From assembly GCF_004339525.1 (NCBI RefSeq), contig NZ_SMGE01000001.1, positions 2,728,001 through 2,792,000 of the forward strand: DNA of 64,000 nt. Reading direction: 5' to 3'. Below are positions 34,912 to 42,549 of this stretch, piece after piece. The stretch comes from Flavobacterium sp. 90 (GTDB lineage: Bacteria; Bacteroidota; Bacteroidia; Flavobacteriales; Flavobacteriaceae). Below the pieces are notes generated by a model. The model made no database searches. It saw nothing but the letters and a program-made list of their open reading frames with translations, and was not told where the DNA came from. Position numbers and translations under genes: made by a program. The stretch's first letter is position 1; every line of letters begins with the position of its first letter.

Positions 34912-36357
34912 ATGAAACACACAAAAGTTAAAGACTTATTAAACAGTACGACGACGCTTCAGGAGGTTAATGCAAAAGGATGGGTGAGAACTTTTAGAAA
35001 TAATCAGTTCATCGCGCTTAATGACGGTTCTACCATTAATAATATACAATGTGTTGTTGATTTTGAAAATACACCGGAAGAAACTTTAAAAAGAATCACG
35101 ACGGGAGCTGCAGTTTCTGTAATTGGAACTTTGGTTGAAAGTAAAGGTGCAGGTCAGAAATATGAAATTCAGGTTTCTAAGATTGAAATTTTAGGAGATT
35201 CTGATGCGGAGAAATTCCCAATGCAGCCTAAAAAACACTCTTTAGAATTTTTACGTGAGAATGCACATTTACGTGTTCGTACAAATGCTTTTGGAGCAAT
35301 TATGCGTGTACGTTCTGTATTGTCATTTGCGGTTCACAAATATTTTCAGGAAAAAGGATTTGTGTATGTAAATACGCCAATTATCACTGGAGCTGATGCT
35401 GAAGGTGCTGGAGAAATGTTTCAGGTGACTTCGTTGCCTTTAGATAATCTTCCAAAAAACGAAGAAGGAAACATTGACTTCAAAAAAGATTTCTTCGGAA
35501 AACATACAAACTTAACGGTTTCGGGACAATTAGAAGGTGAAACTTTTGCAATGGCTTTGGGTCAGATTTATACTTTTGGACCAACTTTTAGAGCAGAAAA
35601 TTCAAATACTTCTCGTCACCTTGCAGAATTTTGGATGATTGAGCCAGAAGTTGCTTTCAATGACCTTGATGACAACATGGATTTGGCTGAAGATTTTATT
35701 CAGTATGTGATTAAATATGCTTTAGACAATTGTCAGGATGATTTGAAATTCTTGGAAGGAAGACTTCTTGAAGAAGAAAAATCAAAACCTCAGGCTGACA
35801 GAAGCGAAATGGCTTTGTTAGAGAAATTAAACTTCGTATTGGAGAACAACTTCAAACGTGTTTCTTATACGGAAGCAATTGATATCTTGAGAGATTCTAC
35901 TCCAAATAAAAAGAAAAAATTCCAATATATCATCAACGAATGGGGAGCTGATTTACAATCAGAACACGAGCGTTATTTGGTGGAGAAACACTTTAAATGT
36001 CCGGTAATCTTGTTTGATTACCCTGCAAACATTAAAGCGTTTTACATGCGTTTGAATGACAATACAGAACCAGGAAGAGAAACGGTTCGTGCAATGGATA
36101 TCCTTTTCCCTGGAATTGGAGAAATCGTTGGTGGTTCTGAAAGAGAAGAGCGTTACGATGTTTTGGTTGAAAAAATGAAAGCTTTAGAAATCGATGAAGA
36201 AGAATTATACTGGTATTTAGACACCAGAAGATTTGGATCAGCGACTCACGCAGGTTTCGGACTTGGATTTGAGCGTTTGGTATTGTTTGTAACTGGAATG
36301 ACAAACATTAGAGACGTAATTCCTTTCCCGAGAACTCCTGGAAGTGCGGAATTTTAA
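34912..36357 (+). CDS. asnS: Asparaginyl-tRNA synthetase
   Basis: 481 residues; class II aminoacyl-tRNA synthetase charging tRNA-Asn. An OB-fold anticodon-binding domain (about 13-105, [19 protein letters not shown]) is followed by the catalytic domain, with [48 protein letters not shown] (motif 2 region, about 200-247) and [27 protein letters not shown] (motif 3, about 445-471). Presence of AsnS means direct charging of tRNA-Asn is possible. It has its own promoter and is upstream of rpoN. Confidence 0.97.
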   Translation: MKHTKVKDLLNSTTTLQEVNAKGWVRTFRNNQFIALNDGSTINNIQCVVDFENTPEETLKRITTGAAVSVIGTLVESKGAGQKYEIQVSKIEILGDSDAEKFPMQPKKHSLEFLRENAHLRVRTNAFGAIMRVRSVLSFAVHKYFQEKGFVYVNTPIITGADAEGAGEMFQVTSLPLDNLPKNEEGNIDFKKDFFGKHTNLTVSGQLEGETFAMALGQIYTFGPTFRAENSNTSRHLAEFWMIEPEVAFNDLDDNMDLAEDFIQYVIKYALDNCQDDLKFLEGRLLEEEKSKPQADRSEMALLEKLNFVLENNFKRVSYTEAIDILRDSTPNKKKKFQYIINEWGADLQSEHERYLVEKHFKCPVILFDYPANIKAFYMRLNDNTEPGRETVRAMDILFPGIGEIVGGSEREERYDVLVEKMKALEIDEEELYWYLDTRRFGSATHAGFGLGFERLVLFVTGMTNIRDVIPFPRTPGSAEF

Positions 36358-36485
36358 TCTGAGGTTCTAAGGAACTGAGGTACTAAGGTTCTAAGTTTTT
36401 AAAATATAAATAATTTAAATCGAATTAATTCGTCAATATAAGATGCTCAGAGCCTTAGAAGCTTAGCATCTTAGCAACTTTTTAT
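36358..36485. repeat. Short CTAAGG/TTAGCA repeat words between asnS and rpoN
   Basis: GGTTCTAAGGAACTGAGGTACTAAGGTTCTAAG (written as words GGTTCTAAG, CTGAGG, ACTAAGG) at about 36363-36395, and the inverse-type AGCCTTAGAAGCTTAGCATC at about 36453. A related stretch is at 25858-25890. No gene. Confidence 0.5.
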
Positions 36486-37946
36486 ATGCTAAAGCAATTT
36501 TTAAATTTAAAATTATCCCAAAAATTATCTCCACAGCAAATTCAGCTGATGAAGTTAATTCAATTGCCTACGCAAGCTTTTGAGCAACGTTTATTAGAAG
36601 AAATGAACGAAAACCCGGCATTAGAAGCTGGAAAAGAAGAAGAATACGAAGCCGATGAATTCGCCAATGAAGACTACGACGATTATGATGATGCTGAATC
36701 TGACAGAATAGAAGCAGACGACATTAATATTGACGAATACTTAAGCGACGATGATACTCCGGATTATAAAACTCAGGTGAATAATTACAGTGAAGACGAA
36801 GAAAGAGAAACACCGTTTGCTTCTCCGATAAGTTTTCATCAGGATTTAATCAATCAGTTAAATACTTTTATTTTAAATGATGAAGAACGCGAAATCGCCG
36901 AATTCCTTGTTGGAAGTATTGACGATATGGGTTACATCCGCAGAAGCGTTCCGGATATTGTAGATGATATGGCGTTTACTCAGGGTATTTATACGGATGA
37001 GAAAATGGTCGAAAAAATGCTTCAGGTAATTCATGAATTAGAACCTTCGGGAGTTGGAGCGCGTGATTTGCAGGAATGTTTATTATTGCAATTAAAGCAC
37101 AAAACGCCAACAGAATATGTTGATTTAGCAATTGATATTATCGAAAATCAGTTTGATGCTTTTACCAAAAAACATTACGATAAACTGCTTCAGAAATATG
37201 GTGTTTCGAATGAACAGCTTAAAAAAGCGATTCACGAAATCGAAAGACTAAACCCAAAACCGGGCGGATCTTATACCGGAAACAACAAAGTAACTGAAAA
37301 TGTGGTTCCAGATTTTGCCATCAGAATTGTTGATGGAGAATTAGAACTGACTTTAAACGGAAGAAATGCTCCGTCTTTGCATGTTTCTAAAGATTATCAG
37401 GAAATGATGCAGACGTATAAAGATTCTCGTGATAAATCATCGGCACAAAAAGATGCGGTTCAGTTTATCAAACAAAAACTGGATTCGGCTAAATGGTTTA
37501 TTGATGCAATAAGACAACGTCAGGAAACACTTTTTGTAACCATGAATGCGATTATGCATTATCAGGAAGAATACTTTTTAGACGGCGATGAAACGAAACT
37601 AAAACCAATGATCTTAAAAGACATTGCGGATATGGTTGGTTTGGATATTTCGACGATTTCGCGTGTTGCAAACAGTAAATACGTTGAAACACCATACGGA
37701 ACGAAACTAATCAAAGAGTTTTTCTCTGAAGCAATGAAAAACGATCAGGGTGAAGATGTTTCGACTTTAGAGATCAAAAAAATTCTTCAGAATACAATTG
37801 AAGAAGAAGATAAAAAGAAACCTTTACCAGACGATCAATTGGCAGAAATTCTAAAAGAAAAAGGATATCCAATCGCCAGAAGAACGATTGCAAAATATCG
37901 TGAACAGCTTGATATTCCGGTGGCAAGAATGAGGAAGAAGATTTAA
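36486..37946 (+). CDS. rpoN: RNA polymerase sigma-54 factor
   Basis: 486 residues. Region I at the N-terminus (MLKQFLNLKLSQKLSPQQIQLMKLIQLP) is the Gln/Leu-rich activator-contact region. An acidic region II (about 50-105), the core-binding domain (about 115-300) and the DNA-binding domain follow, with helix-turn-helix DIADMVGLDISTISRVANSKYVETPYG and the RpoN box ARRTIAKYREQLDIP near residue 464. It recognises -24/-12 promoters together with activators such as the NtrC-type regulator at 16861. Confidence 0.97.
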   Translation: MLKQFLNLKLSQKLSPQQIQLMKLIQLPTQAFEQRLLEEMNENPALEAGKEEEYEADEFANEDYDDYDDAESDRIEADDINIDEYLSDDDTPDYKTQVNNYSEDEERETPFASPISFHQDLINQLNTFILNDEEREIAEFLVGSIDDMGYIRRSVPDIVDDMAFTQGIYTDEKMVEKMLQVIHELEPSGVGARDLQECLLLQLKHKTPTEYVDLAIDIIENQFDAFTKKHYDKLLQKYGVSNEQLKKAIHEIERLNPKPGGSYTGNNKVTENVVPDFAIRIVDGELELTLNGRNAPSLHVSKDYQEMMQTYKDSRDKSSAQKDAVQFIKQKLDSAKWFIDAIRQRQETLFVTMNAIMHYQEEYFLDGDETKLKPMILKDIADMVGLDISTISRVANSKYVETPYGTKLIKEFFSEAMKNDQGEDVSTLEIKKILQNTIEEEDKKKPLPDDQLAEILKEKGYPIARRTIAKYREQLDIPVARMRKKI

Positions 37947-38017
37947 AATTTAAACATTTAAATTTATTTTTTTTACCATTAAGAGATTAAGAAAAATTAA
38001 GCTTCATATCTAATAAG

Positions 38018-38056
38018 AAACGCGACAGATTTTAAAAATCTGTCGCGTTTTGTTTT
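38018..38056 (+). terminator. Terminator after rpoN
   Basis: Arms AACGCGACAGATTT/AAATCTGTCGCGTT around a short loop, then TTGTTTT. Confidence 0.85.
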
Positions 38057-38076
38057 ATATCGTCATCGCATATTAA

Positions 38077-38174
38077 ACCGGATTAAAATCCGGCCTTACA
38101 AAATAGTTCGAGCCGAAGGCTCTTTAAAGTTCCGAAGGAACGATTTATATTGTAGGGCTGGACTTTAGTCCAGT
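38077..38174. repeat. Dispersed palindromic element family 2, copy B
   Basis: Palindromes CCGGATTAAAATCCGG, AGCCGAAGGCT, GTTCCGAAGGAAC and CTGGACTTTAGTCCAG, in the same order and spacing as copy A at 26055-26161. The TTGTAGGGC word is shared in changed form. Between the two copies the stem bases differ on both sides of the terminal palindromes, as in GGATGG..CCATCC against ACCGG..CCGG. Confidence 0.7.
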
Positions 38175-38221
38175 TTAGATGTAGAGTTTTTTTTAAATTG
38201 CACGAACAACATTATAACATC

Positions 38222-38410
38222 ATTTATTATTCCGTAGGAATATTTGATCGGTAGAAAAAAATATTGAAATTTTCGAATCGTGTCCTGTAGGGACACTTGT
38301 TTTTCATGTAATTAATCGCAAAACTGCCATTCGATTGTTCAAACGTTCCTACAGAACGTATATTCACAAACCAATTTAATTGTCTACCAATGAAACATTC
38401 CTACGGAATG
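38222..38410. repeat. Dispersed multi-palindrome element, copy B
   Basis: The second copy of the element at 14647-14839. Its palindromes are better preserved than in copy A: TTCCGTAGGAA, GTCCTGTAGGGAC, ACGTTCCTACAGAACGT and CATTCCTACGGAATG. Confidence 0.8.
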
Positions 38411-38431
38411 ACCAATCTTTTTTAAACAACA

Positions 38432-38466
38432 AACCCGACAAATTTTGAACTTGTCGGGTTTTATTT
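38432..38466. terminator. Terminator of the membrane protein gene at 38485
   Basis: Arms AACCCGACAA/TTGTCGGGTT around a 9-nt loop, just past the 3' end of the minus-strand gene. Confidence 0.8.
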
Positions 38467-38484
38467 TATAATGGAACTTCTGAA

Positions 38485-38913
38485 TTATTTATATTGTTCA
38501 GGCGTTATCGTGATCTCAAACAAAAAGTTTTCCTTTTTGTCATCATAATTATAAATCAGAGTAAAATCATTATCACGAAATGTTTGAAGTCCGGGATTTG
38601 CTTTAACGGTGCTAAGCAGACTTTCTTCGATATTTTTCTTTATCGTTTCGATTTCTGCCGTTTCTTTTTCTACATTAAGTAAAGTCAAATTGTATTGAAC
38701 GACTTTATCTTTTGGTAAAGTAACATTGTCCAGGCGAATTCCTTCCTGGATAACTAAAGGGCAATTCTTATTGTACTTCGCAACTAATTCAACCATTTCT
38801 GTGTCAGTAACAGGCTCTTTAAAAGAATAATAAAAGACAAAAACTAATGATAATGCTACAATTGCACTTATTACTAAAATAATTAAATTCTTTTTTGTTG
38901 TAGGTTTCTGCAT
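38485..38913 (-). CDS. Single-pass membrane protein of unknown function
   Basis: 142 residues. One N-terminal membrane helix (about 9-28, KNLIILVISAIVALSLVFVFYYS) precedes a soluble domain of about 110 residues, probably periplasmic. The soluble part has mixed alpha/beta character (CPLVIQEGIRLDNVTLPKDKVVQYNLTLLNV, FTLIYNYDDKKENFLFEITITPEQY). It looks like a small conserved flavobacterial protein, but I do not recognise the family. It lies 34 bp downstream of the thymidine kinase gene and may be co-transcribed. Confidence 0.7.
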   Translation of the reverse strand: MQKPTTKKNLIILVISAIVALSLVFVFYYSFKEPVTDTEMVELVAKYNKNCPLVIQEGIRLDNVTLPKDKVVQYNLTLLNVEKETAEIETIKKNIEESLLSTVKANPGLQTFRDNDFTLIYNYDDKKENFLFEITITPEQYK

Positions 38914-38947
38914 TTGTAGTTTGTTTTGTTGTGAAGAGAAAGCAATT

Positions 38948-39538
38948 TTATTTATCCTGAATCTTTTTCATGGCGTTATAATACGCGGCACGACTTAACG
39001 GTTCATATTCTTCGGTTTCGCCAAGCATTACTAATTTGTCATTGTCAGTTTTACGGAAACTGTAATTGGCAAGATTTCCTGTTCTGGTACAAACGGCATG
39101 AACTTTAGTTACATATTCGGCGGTTGCCATAAGCGCTGGCATTGGTCCAAAAGGATTTCCTTTAAAATCCATATCAAGCCCTGCAACTATCACACGAATT
39201 CCCTGATTAGCAAGATCATTACAAACGGTAACAATCTCATCGTCAAAAAACTGAGCTTCGTCAATACCAACAACGTCGCAGCCTTGTGCTAAAATGGAAA
39301 TATTAGCAGCGGCAGGAACCGGAGTTGAGCGAATTTCGTTGGAATCATGAGATACCACCATTTCGTCATGATAGCGGGTATCAATGGCAGGTTTAAAGAT
39401 TTCGACTCTTTGTTTGGCAAATTGGGCGCGTTTTAATCTGCGGATTAACTCCTCGGTTTTACCCGAAAACATTGATCCACAAATAACTTCAATCCAACCA
39501 AATTGTTCTTTGTGATTTACTGTATTTTCGAGAAACAT
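38948..39538 (-). CDS. tdk: Thymidine kinase (type II)
   Basis: 196 residues from ATG 39538. An in-frame start at 39631 would add 31 residues with no family match, so I chose the internal one. The Walker A loop is GSMFSGKT (21-28), the catalytic Glu is Glu94 (GIDEAQFF) and the lasso region follows ([12 protein letters not shown]). It phosphorylates thymidine to dTMP in nucleoside salvage. The zinc-binding cysteines of the family are mostly lost: Cys150 remains, but position 153 is Thr and the later C-x-x-C/H pair is Ser182-Arg-Ala-Ala. Confidence 0.93.
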   Translation of the reverse strand: MFLENTVNHKEQFGWIEVICGSMFSGKTEELIRRLKRAQFAKQRVEIFKPAIDTRYHDEMVVSHDSNEIRSTPVPAAANISILAQGCDVVGIDEAQFFDDEIVTVCNDLANQGIRVIVAGLDMDFKGNPFGPMPALMATAEYVTKVHAVCTRTGNLANYSFRKTDNDKLVMLGETEEYEPLSRAAYYNAMKKIQDK

Positions 39539-39774
39539 TTTGTATTTTTCTACCTTTAAAAATGAATAGTTTTTATTACTTTGTACTGGTAATAAATTGA
39601 CGCAAAATTTTGATGTTTTACGTTTTTTCAAAAGTAGAAAATTTTTATCAAATCGGAGATTCGCAAACGCTTATTAACAGAAATAAAAAATTGTTCTGCG
39701 AATTTCATCCCAGAATAAAAACATTCGAATACAAAATATACTAAAATACCCTATTCACTATAATTTCAACAGTT

Positions 39775-40797
39775 ATGAAAAAAAAATTGGAAGCCGATTT
39801 AATCAGCATTGCACATCGAATTTTAAAGCTTAAAAATAAATCCGATATCAATCAATTATATCTTGAAACACAGAAATTATATGAGAAATTAGCGGTGCTG
39901 AAGTTTGTAGACGAAAACTTTGATACTGTAAAACCAACAATCACGCACAGTGAAATTACTGCTGAAGTTGAAACAATCTTCGAAAAAGATGATATTGCTC
40001 CGGCAGAAGCTGTGATCGAAACTCCAATTGTTGCAGAAGAAATTGTAGAAGAAAAAATTGCAGAACCAGCAATTGCTGAACCTGTAATTGTTGAAGAAAT
40101 AGTTGCTGAAACTCCAGTAGAAGTAATTCCTGAACCAGTTGAAGAAATTGAAGAGGAAGTTATTGAAGAGCCTGTAATTGAAAAAGTAGAGGAGCTTGAA
40201 GCAATTAAAGAAGTTGAACCTTTAAAAGAAGAGAAAGCCTCATTTGAAGAAATTTCTTTTACAACAATTAGCGATCTAAAACCAATTCCGAATTTTATTC
40301 CAGCTTTTGAATTAGATAGAGAAGCAGAGAAAATAGAAGACAAAGTAGAGGAAAAGGTAGAAGTTACAACAAAACCAGAACCTGTTTCTATTTTATTTGA
40401 AGATTTCGGAATCAATTATGCTGATGCTGAATTTGTAAAAGTAGACAGCTTTGAAGCCGTTTCTCCAACTCCCGTAATCAGCGAATTTAAAGAGAAGAAA
40501 ATTGTAGAAACTGTAGTTCTAGAAACTCCGGCAGAACCAAAAGTGGTTACGTTAAACGAAAAACTTGCAAAAGGTTTTCATATTGATTTAAATGACCGTA
40601 TTGCTTTTACCAAGAATCTTTTCGGAAACAGTTCTGAAGATTATAGCCGCGTTTTAAACCAATTACTAACTTTTGATTCTTATACTGAAGCCGTAGATTT
40701 CATCGAAAATATGGTGAAACCGGATTATAATAATTGGGTTGGAAAAGACGATTACGCAGAACGTTTCTTAGGAATTGTAGAGAAAAAATTCTCATAA
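39775..40797 (+). CDS. Conserved flavobacterial protein with Glu/Pro/Val-rich linker
   Basis: 340 residues. A helical N-terminal domain (1-50) precedes a long acidic low-complexity stretch of EEI, AEPV and VEE words (about 55-155, then less regular to about 260). A conserved C-terminal domain follows (about 265-340, KGFHIDLNDRIAFTKNLFGNSSEDYSRVLNQL and DYNNWVGKDDYAERFLGIVEKKF). Similar proteins are widespread in Bacteroidota and have no assigned role. The long linker suggests an adaptor between two folded ends. It is 45 bp upstream of rsmI and probably in the same transcript. Confidence 0.75.
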   Translation: MKKKLEADLISIAHRILKLKNKSDINQLYLETQKLYEKLAVLKFVDENFDTVKPTITHSEITAEVETIFEKDDIAPAEAVIETPIVAEEIVEEKIAEPAIAEPVIVEEIVAETPVEVIPEPVEEIEEEVIEEPVIEKVEELEAIKEVEPLKEEKASFEEISFTTISDLKPIPNFIPAFELDREAEKIEDKVEEKVEVTTKPEPVSILFEDFGINYADAEFVKVDSFEAVSPTPVISEFKEKKIVETVVLETPAEPKVVTLNEKLAKGFHIDLNDRIAFTKNLFGNSSEDYSRVLNQLLTFDSYTEAVDFIENMVKPDYNNWVGKDDYAERFLGIVEKKFS

Positions 40798-40842
40798 ACA
40801 CGAATTTCATATCTCACATTTTACATTTCACAATAATAAAAT

Positions 40843-41574
40843 ATGTCTAAATTATATATCGTTCCAACGCCAATTGGCAATCTTGAAGACATGACTTTTC
40901 GTGCCATTCGGATTTTGAAAGAAGTCGATTTGATCTTGGCGGAAGATACCAGAACGAGTGGAAAATTGTTGAAGCATTTTGAAATTGGTACGCACATGCA
41001 CAGCCATCATATGCACAACGAACACAAAACAACCGAAAACTTAATTGCGCGTTTGAAAGCCGGCGAAACCATTGCCTTGATTTCAGATGCTGGAACTCCG
41101 GCGATTTCAGATCCCGGATTTTTATTAACGCGCGCTTGTGTCGAAAATAAAATAGAAGTCGAATGTTTGCCTGGCGCAACCGCTTTTGTTCCAGCTTTAG
41201 TAAACAGCGGATTGCCAAACGATAAATTTATTTTTGAAGGTTTTCTGCCTGATAAAAAAGGACGTCAAACTCGATTTTTGGCTTTAGCCGAAGAAACACG
41301 AACAATGATTTTATACGTTTCGCCACATAAACTCGTTAAGACTTTAGCTGAGTTTATTCAGTATTTTGGCGAAGACCGACAAGTTTGTGTTTCAAGAGAA
41401 TTGTCAAAACTACATGAAGAAAACGTACGCGGAACTGCAAAAGAAGTTTTAGCGCATTTTGAAAAAACAGCACCACGTGGCGAAATTGTTGTAGTCGTTG
41501 CCGGAAAAACAATAACAAAAGAACCTAAGAAAAGTAAGTTTTCGAAGGATGAACCAGAAGAAGACGAAGATTAA
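40843..41574 (+). CDS. rsmI: 16S rRNA (cytidine1402-2'-O)-methyltransferase
   Basis: 243 residues. A SAM-dependent tetrapyrrole-methylase-fold enzyme that methylates the ribose of C1402 in 16S rRNA. The family signature VPTPIGNLEDMTFRAIRIL is at 7-25, followed by AEDTRTSGKLLKHF, LISDAGTPAISDPGF and PGATAFVPALVNSGLPNDKFIFEGFLP. The C-terminus has an extra Lys/Glu-rich tail. Its last bases overlap a possible upstream start of the next gene, but that gene most likely starts at 41582. Confidence 0.96.
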   Translation: MSKLYIVPTPIGNLEDMTFRAIRILKEVDLILAEDTRTSGKLLKHFEIGTHMHSHHMHNEHKTTENLIARLKAGETIALISDAGTPAISDPGFLLTRACVENKIEVECLPGATAFVPALVNSGLPNDKFIFEGFLPDKKGRQTRFLALAEETRTMILYVSPHKLVKTLAEFIQYFGEDRQVCVSRELSKLHEENVRGTAKEVLAHFEKTAPRGEIVVVVAGKTITKEPKKSKFSKDEPEEDED

Positions 41575-41581
41575 ATTATTT

Positions 41582-41995
41582 ATGAAAAAAATAATATTTC
41601 TCTTTCTATTGATCAGTATAATTTCTTGTAAGAATAAAGAAATTGATCATTCTAAAGATGATGACACTGAAATTCAGAAAATAGGGCATCTTTATCAGCC
41701 AGAAAAAATAAATACAGGACCTGTTAAAAGCGATATTGATCTAAATAAGAAAAGTTATGAAATAAATCTTTTCAATAGTGATGTATTAGAAAAAGACATG
41801 AAATTTTTAAAAGGCCATTCTGCGAAAATTGCAATTTTGTATAGGAATTTTTTAATACAAAATGAATATAATTATAATGACATTATAGTTAGAATTCATC
41901 AGAAAAATAACAATAGTTATGATTTTAAATATTCTGAAAAGCAATTGTTAGAAATAGAAAATAAAAGACATTTAAATCCATCTGAAAAAAAATAA
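41582..41995 (+). CDS. Small lipoprotein of unknown function
   Basis: 137 residues from ATG 41582, which gives a compact lipoprotein signal peptide (MKKIIFLFLLISIISC, lipid Cys16); an in-frame ATG at 41549 would place 11 charged residues in front. The mature part is Lys/Asn/Asp-rich with no recognised domain. It lies 7 bp after rsmI and 8 bp before the HopJ-family gene. Composition is more AT-rich than its neighbours. Confidence 0.7.
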   Translation: MKKIIFLFLLISIISCKNKEIDHSKDDDTEIQKIGHLYQPEKINTGPVKSDIDLNKKSYEINLFNSDVLEKDMKFLKGHSAKIAILYRNFLIQNEYNYNDIIVRIHQKNNNSYDFKYSEKQLLEIENKRHLNPSEKK

Positions 41996-42003
41996 AGCAT
42001 AAC

Positions 42004-42348
42004 ATGAGCATACAAGCCTTTTTAGAAAAATTAAAACAAACTCCAACCGAAATAACACTTCCTGAAACTATTGCTGTAATCGAAGAAAATTACAACTTCA
42101 CGCCAACAGCTTTTCAAAACGGAACTCAACATAATGCCGCCGGAGAAAATTCTGGTTCATGCAAATTGTTTTCTTTCGCGAAGTTGCAAAATCTAAGCAA
42201 AGAAGAAACTTTAGCTTGTTTTGGAGCTTTCTATTTTGAAGAAGTTTTAGGCGATCCAAGCGGAACAAATCACCAAAACATTAGAAACTTTATCAACTTA
42301 GGTTGGGACGGAGTTAAGTTCGAAGGAAATGCTTTAGAAGCAAAATAA
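42004..42348 (+). CDS. HopJ type III effector-family protein
   Basis: 114 residues. The family features are clear: TITLPETI-type start, YNFTPTAFQNG, GENSGSCKLFSFAKLQNLSKEETLACFGAFYFEEVL and HQNIRNFINLGWDGVKF. The family is named after a Pseudomonas syringae effector but is common in free-living bacteria with no type III secretion, as here. The function is unknown; a cytosolic role is likely. Confidence 0.9.
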   Translation: MSIQAFLEKLKQTPTEITLPETIAVIEENYNFTPTAFQNGTQHNAAGENSGSCKLFSFAKLQNLSKEETLACFGAFYFEEVLGDPSGTNHQNIRNFINLGWDGVKFEGNALEAK

Positions 42349-42356
42349 TGCTGAAA

Positions 42357-42389
42357 ACCTTTGTCAAAATTTAAAACTTTGACAAAGGT
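42357..42389. repeat. 33-bp palindrome, copy 2 of 4
   Basis: Same layout as 34571-34603, starting ACCTTTGTCAAAATTT and ending CTTTGACAAAGGT; the third stem pair is C-G. One mismatch lies inside the left arm. It begins 8 bp after the HopJ-family stop codon and could act as its terminator. Confidence 0.85.
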
Positions 42390-42405
42390 AAAACCGAATA
42401 TTTTT

Positions 42406-42468
42406 TGCCACAGATTTCACAGATTAACACAGATAAAAAATCCTTTTTAAATCCTTTAATCTGTGGCA
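42406..42468. repeat. Inverted repeat of the TGCCACAGATT family
   Basis: Arms TGCCACAGATT (42406-42416) and AATCTGTGGCA (42458-42468) around CACAGATTAACACAGATAAA-type words. Related to the word repeats at 31256-31640. Confidence 0.65.
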
Positions 42469-42549
42469 TTAGAAAAAAAATACCTTTCTGATTAAACGAT
42501 TTTCGATTTTTACAATCTAAAATCAACACTCTAAAATCTAAAATCAACC

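Noticed and set aside
39539..39631. A 31-residue N-terminal extension of thymidine kinase
   Set aside because: It has no counterpart in type II thymidine kinases; MFLEN at 39538 gives the usual length.
39852..40415. A 187-codon minus-strand open frame rich in Ser and Ile
   Set aside because: It lies fully opposite the Glu/Pro/Val-rich linker of the plus-strand gene at 39775; the composition is the mirror of that repeat and no domain is seen.
42004..42348. A type III secretion effector
   Set aside because: The HopJ family name comes from a plant pathogen; no secretion genes are near and the family is widespread in free-living bacteria, so I do not infer virulence.
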